From Chitinophaga pinensis (GTDB lineage: Bacteria > Bacteroidota > Bacteroidia > Flavobacteriales_D > Crocinitomicaceae): a stretch of 17,650 bases of DNA. The translations under genes and the position numbers were made by a program. Location of the stretch: the NCBI GenBank assembly GCA_945870115.1, contig CAMBRH010000028.1, positions 1 to 17,650 of the forward strand, read 5' to 3'. Positions 7,241 through 14,117 of this stretch are shown piece by piece. Below the pieces are notes generated by a model, which worked only from the letters and a program-made list of their open reading frames with translations, was not told the DNA's origin and did no database searches. Each line of letters opens with the position of its first letter. Position 1 is the stretch's first letter.

Positions 7241-7248
7241 CAAAATTA
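7241..7248 (-). promoter_or_regulatory. Candidate -7 box for the pRiA4b ORF-3-like gene
   Basis: On the minus strand 7248-7241 reads TAATTTTG, an exact TAnnTTTG match, 44 bases before the ATG at 7196. No TTG is found at the expected -33 distance, and the site overlaps a weak AT hairpin (TACAAAA 7239-7245 / TTTTGTA 7256-7262), so this is tentative. Confidence 0.4.
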
Positions 7249-7326
7249 ATATTTTTTTTGTAACTTACTTTAGATAATTCGATTTTTAGGTAGCTCAATT
7301 TTTAAATTATAAAACTTTCACTAAAT

Positions 7327-8736
7327 CTAAACCTTTTTTAATCCCATTTTTTCTGCTAAAAAAAGTAAATGTTGATAAGCTTCTTCGTAATCATTTTGAA
7401 TTGAACCTTCTAAAATAGCTTCTTTAATTTGATTTTTTAAAACACCAATTTCAGCACAAGGTTTCAAATCAAATAATTTCATGATTAATTCTCCAGAAAT
7501 TGGGGGTTGAAAATTTCGAACTTGATCTTTTGCCTCAACATCTTTTAATTTTTGAGCAACAAGTTCAAAATTCTTTTTGTATTTCAAAACCTTAAACTCG
7601 TTTTTTGAAGTTATATCAGCATTACAAAGTGTCATTAAATCTTCAATATCATCACCAGCTTCGAACAATAATCTTCTAATCGCTGAATCTGAAACATCTC
7701 CTTTAATAAGTGAAATTGGTCTTAAATGTAGTCGTACTAATTTTTGTACATATTTCATTTTATGATCCAAAGGTAACTTCAAATTCTTAAAAATTTTCGG
7801 TGTCATTCTCGCGCCTAAATCTTCGTGTCCGTGGAAAGTCCAACCAACTTTTTGATCAAAACGCTTTGTTGGTGGTTTAGCAATGTCGTGTAAAATTGCA
7901 GCCCATCTTAGCCATAAATTGTCTGTATTTTCAGAAATATTGTCTAAAACTTCAAGCGTATGGTAAAAATTATCTTTGTGTGTTTTTCCATTAATTGTTT
8001 CAATACCACAAAGTGCTATCATTTCAGGAAAAAATTGATGCAATAATTTGGTAGAATACAATAACTTAAATCCTCTGGAAGGCTCTTTTGAAAGAATAAT
8101 TTTATTCAACTCATCCATAATTCTTTCTCTAGAAATAATTTCTAATCGAGCAGAATTTTCTAAAATCGCTTGTAAACTTTTTGATTCAATTTTAAAATTT
8201 AATTGTGTTGCAAAACGAATTGCACGCATCATTCTCAGTGGATCATCCGAATAGGTTTGCGCTGCATCTTGAGGAGTTTTCAAAATCTGATTTTCTATAT
8301 CATTTAATCCATTAAATGGATCAACTAATTCACCAAAATCATCTCCATGAAGGCTTATTGCCATTGCATTAATCGTAAAATCTCTTCTTAATTGGTCATC
8401 TTGCAAAGTACCATCTTCGACAATTGGTTTTCTCGAATCACGTGAATAGGATTCTTTTCGAGCTCCAACAAATTCGATGTCTAAATCCTTGTATTTGAAT
8501 TGTGCCGTTCCAAAATTTTTGAAAAACGATACTTTTTTGACCCTTAATTTCTCTGCACATTTTTCGGCAAGTTCGAGTCCACTACCAACCACAACAATAT
8601 CAATATCTTTTGATGGCCTTTCTAAAATTAAATCACGCACAAAACCACCAACAACAAAGGCTCTCAGATTATTTTCTGTGCAAATTTGAGATGTTACTTT
8701 AAAAACTGGATGTTTAAGGTGTTGAGCTAAATTCAT
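7327..8736 (-). CDS. cca: tRNA nucleotidyltransferase (CCA-adding type) with HD domain
   Basis: The product is 469 residues. The class II nucleotidyltransferase head has G-G-F-V-R-D (30-35), the metal-binding D-I-D (44-46), R-R-D-F-T-I-N-A-M-A (117-126), D-D-P-L-R-M-M-R-A-I-R-F (164-174) and a R-E-R-I-M-D-E-L element (203-210). A C-terminal HD phosphohydrolase-like domain follows: H259, H-D 283-284, H-G-H-E (302-305) and H337. The expected job is adding or repairing the 3' CCA end of tRNA. Class II members also include A-adding enzymes and poly(A) polymerases, and motif reading alone cannot exclude them, though a single HD-containing copy in Bacteroidota is normally the CCA enzyme. The start at 8736 fits the -7 box. 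It is divergent from the 144-aa gene. Confidence 0.88.
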   Translation of the reverse strand: MNLAQHLKHPVFKVTSQICTENNLRAFVVGGFVRDLILERPSKDIDIVVVGSGLELAEKCAEKLRVKKVSFFKNFGTAQFKYKDLDIEFVGARKESYSRDSRKPIVEDGTLQDDQLRRDFTINAMAISLHGDDFGELVDPFNGLNDIENQILKTPQDAAQTYSDDPLRMMRAIRFATQLNFKIESKSLQAILENSARLEIISRERIMDELNKIILSKEPSRGFKLLYSTKLLHQFFPEMIALCGIETINGKTHKDNFYHTLEVLDNISENTDNLWLRWAAILHDIAKPPTKRFDQKVGWTFHGHEDLGARMTPKIFKNLKLPLDHKMKYVQKLVRLHLRPISLIKGDVSDSAIRRLLFEAGDDIEDLMTLCNADITSKNEFKVLKYKKNFELVAQKLKDVEAKDQVRNFQPPISGELIMKLFDLKPCAEIGVLKNQIKEAILEGSIQNDYEEAYQHLLFLAEKMGLKKV

Positions 8737-8753
8737 GAAATTCTTTAAAAATG

Positions 8754-8761
8754 CAAATATA
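8754..8761 (-). promoter_or_regulatory. Candidate -7 box of cca
   Basis: On the minus strand 8761-8754 reads TATATTTG, an exact TAnnTTTG match, 17 bases before the cca ATG at 8736. There is no clear -33 TTG. An inverted copy of the ATCATTTAAT repeat (8772-8781) lies where RNA polymerase would bind, which could allow regulation. Confidence 0.5.
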
Positions 8762-8771
8762 AGAATTTCAG

Positions 8772-8857
8772 ATTAAATGATAGAAATTATTAAAGCTTAT
8801 AAAATCGTTTAATAAGCAAACAATATCATTTAATAAGTTAAGTGTATCGTTTGCCGA
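8772..8857. promoter_or_regulatory. Phased repeat cluster in the cca/unknown divergent region
   Basis: ATC(G/A)TTT begins at 8804, 8825 and 8846, exactly 21 bp apart, which is two helical turns. The first two copies extend to ATCGTTTAATAAG and ATCATTTAATAAG; the third keeps only ATCGTTT. A perfect reverse copy of ATCATTTAAT lies at 8772-8781. The cluster sits between the cca -7 box and the -7 box of the 144-aa gene. It could be an operator array or a decayed 21-bp tandem repeat. Confidence 0.5.
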
Positions 8858-8885
8858 AAAAAAAAATACACTTTTAATTAATCAT

Positions 8886-8893
8886 TAATTTTG
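8886..8893 (+). promoter_or_regulatory. Candidate -7 box of the 144-aa gene
   Basis: TAATTTTG is an exact TAnnTTTG match ending 20 bases before the ATG at 8914, so the leader would be about 10-15 bases. The sequence upstream is A/T-rich and has no TTG at the usual -33 distance. Confidence 0.5.
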
Positions 8894-8913
8894 CACTTTA
8901 TAAAGTCACAAAA

Positions 8914-9348
8914 ATGAATTTAATAGTTAATCGAACGATGAAAAAACCTGGTTTAATTGACCGAGCCAGAACTTATTATTTAGAACTTTCAGACCTTGGA
9001 CTTTATATTATCGCATTAGGAAAAGCAGGACAAAAACCACATTTACGCTCTAATCTTGTAAATAATGCTGCTCAAGCATTAGTTAAAGGAATTGTACATT
9101 CAATAGAACTAAAAATGGAGGAAGAAATAGTTGCAAATGAAGCAAGAATTGCAGCTGGAAATAATAAAGAAATGGTTTTAGAGAAGAAATCATACTTTTT
9201 GACAAAAAATCAAATTTCAAATTTTAATGTCAGCAATGATGGTGAATTTCTAAAAATAAACATTAAGGGAGAAAAAGTGGCACTAACCCTTTTTGCAGAC
9301 CCAGCTTATAAAGAAGAAATTCAAGCAATTGAATCAAATTTAGTTTAA
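8914..9348 (+). CDS. Conserved-looking protein of unknown function
   Basis: I do not recognise this 144-residue product. It has no signal peptide or membrane segment, so it is probably cytoplasmic. The N-terminal half is helical and basic (M-K-K-P-G-L-I-D-R-A-R-T-Y-Y, then H-L-R-S-N-L-V-N-N-A-A-Q-A-L-V-K). An acidic helix follows around residues 69-78 (E-L-K-M-E-E-E-I-V-A). The C-terminal half looks like beta strands (F-L-K-I-N-I-K-G and V-A-L-T-L-F-A-D). The ATG at 8914 fits the promoter; M9 at 8938 is an alternative start. Codon and base use match the neighbours. A 64-base gap without terminator leads into the 409-aa gene, so they may be co-transcribed. Real gene status is supported by the promoter, length and composition. 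Confidence 0.8.
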   Translation: MNLIVNRTMKKPGLIDRARTYYLELSDLGLYIIALGKAGQKPHLRSNLVNNAAQALVKGIVHSIELKMEEEIVANEARIAAGNNKEMVLEKKSYFLTKNQISNFNVSNDGEFLKINIKGEKVALTLFADPAYKEEIQAIESNLV

Positions 9349-9412
9349 AAATTGAAGTAAAACATAAAAAGCAAAACAAATTATTAAATTTAAACCCTTA
9401 AAATTAAAAAAC

Positions 9413-10642
9413 ATGAAAAAATTACTTTACACATTATTATTTTTGAATACGATGTATTCGTTTTCACAATTAAGTTCTTACTACCAAGATCGAAGTGCCC
9501 ACGGAGCTGCAATAAACAAGTCAACTGGATACCAAACAGTAACTCAAATCACTTATGTAAATTATCCTTATGTGAGAGATAGAATTGCAACATTTTTAGA
9601 AGACAAAGCTAAATATGTTCCAATTTCAGACGACAAAGTTGTTGATAAAGGGGATTATGAATTAATTACAAGACGTTATAAAAGTAAATACAATGATGAC
9701 ATCGTTATTGAAAGAAGATTTATTGATGTTCAATACAAAGTATTTAAAATTGGAAGCGAGCAAATTATCGAATCCTTTAATATTTCAGGCTTAGAAGATT
9801 ATATTGGTGTATTTTATACAGAATTTTGGAATCCATCTTTGAATCTAATTGAAAAAAATGGTTTATTGTATGATATGAATTTCATGCAAGACAATGTAAA
9901 AATCAAATACAAAAGCAACAATAAATACTACAAAAGAGATGTTTGGATGGAGGTTACAAACAAAGAAATCAAAACTCAAAAAGCATTTGTTGCAGCATAT
10001 AAAGCTCATTTTGACAAATTATTAAAATTGAAAAAGGAATTTGATGATAAAAGAGCAAAAGATGTTTATTCAATTGAAAAAGTAAATTCTCAAGATTATG
10101 CTTCTTTTGTTTCTGATGTAAACTCAGTATTAAATAATAATAGAAAAGACTTCAAAGATCCTGTTAACAATACTTTTGATATCAATATTGTTAGTGATAC
10201 TCTTGGAAATCAAACAATGACAATTTCCAATTCTAGCGAATTACCTGCTGATGTTGTAAATGATTTAATGAAAATTAAAATTAGATCATATAGAGAATTA
10301 GGTCATATTATGAAATCTTCTGATAAATACTCATTCAAAATTTCAAATGATGTTAAAGTAATGACTGTATTAGAAAAAGATTTCAAGAAAGTAAGTGTAG
10401 TTAATGAAAATCAATTTACTCCAGAATTAGTTCAAAAAGGAATAAATACAATTTTGAACAATAACAGAGGAAAAGGTACAACAGAATTACAATATGTAAT
10501 TCAAAACATTAATGGGAAAGAATATACAGACCAAGAAGAATTAAGTTTTAAATCCAAAATTGGAGTTAAAAAAGTTGGTTCTGTAGTTGGTGGTGTTGCA
10601 TTAATTGGAATAGGTGTTGCGTATTACTTCATTAACAAATAA
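9413..10642 (+). CDS. Exported protein of unknown function with C-terminal membrane segment
   Basis: I do not recognise this 409-residue product. Residues 1-18 form a signal peptide ending in the Bacteroidota-typical S-F-S/Q junction. The mature part is rich in Lys, Tyr and Asn and mixed alpha/beta. A helical, Lys-rich stretch spans about 185-220. A motif L-N-N-N-R with similar flanks occurs at 240-244 and 348-352, hinting at an internal duplication. Near the end, residues 388-406 (V-G-S-V-V-G-G-V-A-L-I-G-I-G-V-A-Y-Y-F) form a Gly-rich membrane segment with only a short N-K tail. The predicted layout is a periplasmic domain held by a C-terminal anchor. It may be co-transcribed with the 144-aa gene and ends at a strong terminator. 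Confidence 0.82.
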   Translation: MKKLLYTLLFLNTMYSFSQLSSYYQDRSAHGAAINKSTGYQTVTQITYVNYPYVRDRIATFLEDKAKYVPISDDKVVDKGDYELITRRYKSKYNDDIVIERRFIDVQYKVFKIGSEQIIESFNISGLEDYIGVFYTEFWNPSLNLIEKNGLLYDMNFMQDNVKIKYKSNNKYYKRDVWMEVTNKEIKTQKAFVAAYKAHFDKLLKLKKEFDDKRAKDVYSIEKVNSQDYASFVSDVNSVLNNNRKDFKDPVNNTFDINIVSDTLGNQTMTISNSSELPADVVNDLMKIKIRSYRELGHIMKSSDKYSFKISNDVKVMTVLEKDFKKVSVVNENQFTPELVQKGINTILNNNRGKGTTELQYVIQNINGKEYTDQEELSFKSKIGVKKVGSVVGGVALIGIGVAYYFINK

Positions 10643-10670
10643 AAAGAAAAATTTAATAATATAAATTAAT

Positions 10671-10711
10671 AAAAAAGGGCTTTTCAAAATTTTTGAAAAG
10701 CCCTTTTTTTT
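10671..10711. terminator. Bidirectional Rho-independent terminator between convergent genes
   Basis: GGGCTTTTCAAAA (10677-10689) and TTTTGAAAAGCCC (10691-10703) are perfect complements, preceded by six A and followed by eight T. It can therefore end transcription of the 409-aa gene (+) and of tsaC (-), whose stops lie at 10642 and 10728. Confidence 0.93.
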
Positions 10712-10727
10712 ATACTAAAATTTTTAT

Positions 10728-11285
10728 TTATTTTCTCACAATTTTAATCGAACTATCCAATCCAATTTTAATAATTTGAGAAGGTGAAATTTGTTTTTCT
10801 GTTAATTTTTCATTAATAATTTCATCTACGGAATTTTTTAATTCAGCATCAATTTCATCAAAACAAGTTGGATAAGCTTCTCCAGAAAAATTTGCTGATG
10901 TTGAAACAAGTGGCTTTTTTAAAGCTTTAATTAATTTCAAGCAAATTGGATCTTTGGTTAATCTAATACCTACAGACCCATCTTCTGCTAAAACTGAAGC
11001 TGCTAGACCTTGTGCCTTAGGGTAAATTATCGTTAACGGTTTGATTGCCAATTCTGCCAATTCATAGCATACATCAGAAAATTCAGGAACATATTTTTCC
11101 AACATTTGAAAACTATCTACCAAAATAATAAAACTTTTAGATTCGGGACGTTTTTTTATAGACAATATTTTTTGACATGCATCTTCATTCGTAGCATCAC
11201 ACCCTAATCCCCAAATTGTATCAGTAGGATACAAAATTGTTCCACCATTTTTTAATGTTTCGACGATTTTTTCTAAATTTTCCAT
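10728..11285 (-). CDS. tsaC: L-threonylcarbamoyladenylate synthase (YrdC/Sua5 domain)
   Basis: The enzyme makes threonylcarbamoyl-AMP from Thr, bicarbonate and ATP, the first step of t6A37 formation in ANN-decoding tRNAs. The 185-residue product is a single YrdC domain: G-G-T-I-L-Y-P-T-D-T-I-W-G-L-G (14-28); K-K-R-P (44-47), the substrate-binding basic cluster; the S-F-I-I-L-V strand; and S-T-S-A-N-F-S-G-E near residue 130. It lacks the extra C-terminal Sua5 domain, so the short TsaC name fits. It follows trmD in the same direction after 74 bases, with no clear promoter or terminator between, so the two tRNA-modification genes may share a transcript. It ends at the bidirectional terminator. 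Confidence 0.93.
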   Translation of the reverse strand: MENLEKIVETLKNGGTILYPTDTIWGLGCDATNEDACQKILSIKKRPESKSFIILVDSFQMLEKYVPEFSDVCYELAELAIKPLTIIYPKAQGLAASVLAEDGSVGIRLTKDPICLKLIKALKKPLVSTSANFSGEAYPTCFDEIDAELKNSVDEIINEKLTEKQISPSQIIKIGLDSSIKIVRK

Positions 11286-11359
11286 CTTTTATATTTTTTA
11301 AGCCCTTTTGCAAAATATATCGCAAAGTACTTGATTATTTATATTTTCTAATTATGAAT

Positions 11360-12037
11360 TCAATCTTCTAGTAAATCTGGTCTTCTTAATTTAGTTCTTT
11401 CCAACGCTTTTGCTTCGCGCCAAAGATCTATTTTTTTAAAATCTCCTGTTAATAAAATATCTGGAACTTTCATTCCATTAAATTCTGGTGGACGCGTATA
11501 AACCGGTGGAGAAAGTAAATCATCTTGAAAACTATCAGTCAAAGCAGAAGTTTCATCATTTAAAACTCCAGGTAAAAGTCGAACAATACTATCTACCAAA
11601 ACTGCCGCAGCTAATTCCCCTCCAGAAAGTACATAAGAACCAATGGAGATTTCCTTTGTTATGTAAAATTCTCTAACACGTTCATCAACACCTTTATAAT
11701 GTCCACATAGAATGATAATATTTTCACCCAAAGAAAGATTATTTGACATTCTTTGATCTAAAACTTCACCATCAGGTGTCATATAAATAATTTCATCGTA
11801 GTCTCTTTCTGCTTTCAATTTTTCAATCAAAATTGCAATTGGCTCAATCGACATAACCATTCCAGCTCCTCCACCATATTGATAATCATCAACGTTCTTG
11901 TGCTTCGAAGTCGAATAATCACGAATATTGTGCAAATTTATTTCAACTAAACCTTTTTCTTGGGCGCGCTTCATGATAGAATCAGAAAAAGGTCCTTGAA
12001 GTAAAGCTGGTAAAATTGTTAAAATATCAATACGCAT
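11360..12037 (-). CDS. trmD: tRNA (guanine-N1-)-methyltransferase
   Basis: TrmD puts the m1G37 methyl group next to the anticodon, preventing +1 frameshifting. The 225-residue product has normal family length. The SPOUT trefoil-knot motifs are complete: M-R-I-D-I-L-T-I-L-P at the start, Y-G-G-G-A-G-M (54-60), C-G-H-Y-K-G-V-D-E-R (111-120), S-I-G-S-Y-V-L-S-G-G-E-L-A (131-143), then D-S-F-Q-D-D and P-P-V-Y-T-R-P (177-183). It is not next to rpsP, rimM or rplS as in many other phyla; here it precedes tsaC. Its ATG sits four bases after an exact -7 box, suggesting a leaderless mRNA. Confidence 0.97.
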   Translation of the reverse strand: MRIDILTILPALLQGPFSDSIMKRAQEKGLVEINLHNIRDYSTSKHKNVDDYQYGGGAGMVMSIEPIAILIEKLKAERDYDEIIYMTPDGEVLDQRMSNNLSLGENIIILCGHYKGVDERVREFYITKEISIGSYVLSGGELAAAVLVDSIVRLLPGVLNDETSALTDSFQDDLLSPPVYTRPPEFNGMKVPDILLTGDFKKIDLWREAKALERTKLRRPDLLED

Positions 12038-12049
12038 AATGCAAATATA
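12038..12049 (-). promoter_or_regulatory. -7 box of trmD, placed for leaderless transcription
   Basis: On the minus strand 12049-12042 reads TATATTTG, followed by CATT and then the ATG at 12037. The expected transcription start falls on or beside the start codon. There is no TTG at the usual -33 distance. Confidence 0.6.
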
Positions 12050-12137
12050 GAAAAAATTGATGATTCTTGTAAATCATATTAAAACTTACATTTCAAAAAA
12101 ATAGTCCAAAAACTAAAGCTTAGATTAAGAAAAATTC

Positions 12138-12150
12138 TAAATTTGTATCA
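12138..12150 (+). promoter_or_regulatory. -7 box of the glycosyltransferase, placed for leaderless transcription
   Basis: TAAATTTG (12138-12145) is followed by TATCA and the ATG at 12151. The spacing again puts the likely transcription start at the ATG. No TTG is seen about 20 bases upstream. Confidence 0.6.
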
Positions 12151-14094
12151 ATGAGATTTAAAAACAACATTTTAATTTTAATAATTCTTCTAATTGCTGT
12201 GATTTTGCGATTTTGGAATTATTCTGAAATCCCATTTACAAATGATGAATTTAGTGCTTTATTCAGAACTCATTACGGCAGTTTTTCAGAATTAATTAAC
12301 AAAGGCGTTTTAATTGACGGTCATCCCGCTGGAACACAAATTTTCATTTATTATTGGGTTAAAGTTTTTGGTTATTCTGAAATATGTGTTAAATTCCCAT
12401 TCATAATCTTTGGAATTTTATCCATTTTAGTCTTATATAAAATTGCCAAATTGTGGTACAATGACACTGTGGCTTTAATTTGTGCTTCCTTTTTAGCAAG
12501 TTTGCAATATGCAGTAATGTACAGTCAAATTGCTAGACCTTATATTAGTGGTTTATTTTTCACTTTGCTTTTGGTTTATTTTTTGACTAAAATAATATTG
12601 CAAAAAGCGAATAAAAAATACTCAAACTACATTTTCTTTATTATTTCTGCTTCACTTTGTACCTACAATCATCATTTTAGTCTTTTATTTGCAGTAATTA
12701 TAGGAATAAGTGGACTTTTTCTCATGAAGAGAAATCAACTACTACCGTATTTACTTTCTGGGATTCTAATTTTTGTACTTTACATTCCGCATTTACCAAT
12801 TTTTTTCTATCAATTAAAAGTTGGAGGAGTTGAAGGTTGGCTAGGAAAACCAAACAATGATTACTTACTTGTTTATCTAAAATATATTTTTCAGTATTCA
12901 ATTTACATTTACCTCCTTGTTTTTGGATTAATTATTTTTGGACTAATTCACTTGAAAAAAAACACTAATTCTTTCAATAAAAAATATTTTATAATTTCTC
13001 TTATCTGGTTTTTACTTCCATTTTTAATCGGATTTTTCTATTCGAGATATGTTAGCAGCGTTATTCAATTCTCCGTATTGATTTTTAATTTTCCTTTTTT
13101 ACTTTTTGTAATATTTGGTCATATTAAAGAACAAAAAGTGAAAATTAATGCTTTAATAGTAGGAATTATTTTAACTACAAATATTCTCGTATTAGTTTTG
13201 CAAAGAAAACATTTTGAAATTTTTTATAATTCGCCTCAAGAACAATCCATTAAAGAAATTACCAAAATTAAATCAAATAATAAAAAAACAATCATTCTAA
13301 TTTCTGATTACAATCGAAAGATTTCTTTGCGTTATATCAAAAAGTATAATATAAAATCGGAAATTATTTGGTTTGATAAATTTAAAAATGAAGGAGAATT
13401 TATTCATTTTTTAGAGCATAACAAATCAAAATATGATAATATTTATTTTGCTGGATTATCTGAATCAAATCCATTGATATTGCCAATAATTACAGATTAT
13501 TTCCCTGAAATGTGTTGGCAAAAAAATTACAATGGTGGAACTTCCTATTTGTTCAAAAAAGGAAAAATGAAACAGTACAAAATGATTGATCAATTAGATT
13601 TCGAGTCAAATAATAAAAGTAAAAACTGGGATTCACTTACTGGTCAAAATTACATCGACACCCTTTCTTTTTCAGGTAAAAAATCCTATTTAATTGATTC
13701 ACTTTCTGAATGGTCCTTATCTTTTGAGAAAAATCTAATTGAATTTGCTAATAATAAAAACGATTTAATCGAAATTTCTTTAAAAACATATCTTTTAGAA
13801 AATTTAAAAGATGTCATTTTAATGGTAGGTTTAGAAACAAAAGACAGTTCTTTTTATTGCGGAGGAACTCCATTTGAAATTTTTCACGCAGAAAGTAAAA
13901 CATCCTTGGGAAATTATAAATGGAGCACAATTCATCATACCTTTAAAATAAAAGAAGAATATTTAAAAAATAAAGATTTAAAGTTAAAGGTTTTTATTTG
14001 GAATAAAGGAAAAAACAACCTAATCATTGACGATTTTGAAATCAAATTAAGAAAAGGAAATCCAATTCTTTATGGTTTGTTTGAATCCTTTTAA
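12151..14094 (+). CDS. GT39-like (PMT_2 type) membrane glycosyltransferase with C-terminal beta domain
   Basis: The product is 647 residues. Residues 1 to about 350 are a polytopic GT-C fold: first membrane helix 7-20; periplasmic loop with T-N-D-E (30-33, likely catalytic acid); D-G-H-P-A (56-60), the equivalent of the family 'DGHPP' motif; then about ten further hydrophobic segments. Such enzymes transfer sugars from polyprenyl-phosphate donors to lipid or protein acceptors on the outer side of the inner membrane. Residues 350-470 look alpha/beta. About 475-637 is beta-rich (K-D-V-I-L-M-V-G-L-E-T, K-L-K-V-F-I-W-N) and may be a carbohydrate-binding-like sandwich, an unusual addition. Acceptor and donor are unknown. 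It lies 23 bases before the M14 peptidase gene. Confidence 0.82.
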   Translation: MRFKNNILILIILLIAVILRFWNYSEIPFTNDEFSALFRTHYGSFSELINKGVLIDGHPAGTQIFIYYWVKVFGYSEICVKFPFIIFGILSILVLYKIAKLWYNDTVALICASFLASLQYAVMYSQIARPYISGLFFTLLLVYFLTKIILQKANKKYSNYIFFIISASLCTYNHHFSLLFAVIIGISGLFLMKRNQLLPYLLSGILIFVLYIPHLPIFFYQLKVGGVEGWLGKPNNDYLLVYLKYIFQYSIYIYLLVFGLIIFGLIHLKKNTNSFNKKYFIISLIWFLLPFLIGFFYSRYVSSVIQFSVLIFNFPFLLFVIFGHIKEQKVKINALIVGIILTTNILVLVLQRKHFEIFYNSPQEQSIKEITKIKSNNKKTIILISDYNRKISLRYIKKYNIKSEIIWFDKFKNEGEFIHFLEHNKSKYDNIYFAGLSESNPLILPIITDYFPEMCWQKNYNGGTSYLFKKGKMKQYKMIDQLDFESNNKSKNWDSLTGQNYIDTLSFSGKKSYLIDSLSEWSLSFEKNLIEFANNKNDLIEISLKTYLLENLKDVILMVGLETKDSSFYCGGTPFEIFHAESKTSLGNYKWSTIHHTFKIKEEYLKNKDLKLKVFIWNKGKNNLIIDDFEIKLRKGNPILYGLFESF

Positions 14095-14117
14095 ATTATT
14101 TATTCTATTTTTGAACC
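14081..14117 (+). promoter_or_regulatory. Internal promoter of the M14 peptidase gene
   Basis: TTG (14081-14083, inside the end of the glycosyltransferase gene), a 22-base spacer and TATTTTTG (14106-14113) match the Bacteroidota consensus. Four bases (AACC) then separate it from the ATG at 14118. The peptidase may thus have its own, leaderless transcript besides read-through from upstream. Confidence 0.6.

Noticed and set aside
7577..8689. Plus-strand open frames opposite cca
   Set aside because: They are antisense shadows; cca is complete with all motifs on the minus strand.
8804..8866. CRISPR-like array from the 21-bp repeats
   Set aside because: The units are short, contiguous and degenerate, without spacers or cas genes; an operator or decayed tandem repeat fits better.
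11286..11359. Terminator or separate promoter between trmD and tsaC
   Set aside because: Only a 5-6 bp stem (CTTTTGC/GCAAAG region) and an imperfect -7 (TATATTTTG, one base too long) are present; not convincing.
11488..11676. 62-codon plus-strand frame opposite trmD
   Set aside because: It is a shadow of trmD, without promoter or family signal.
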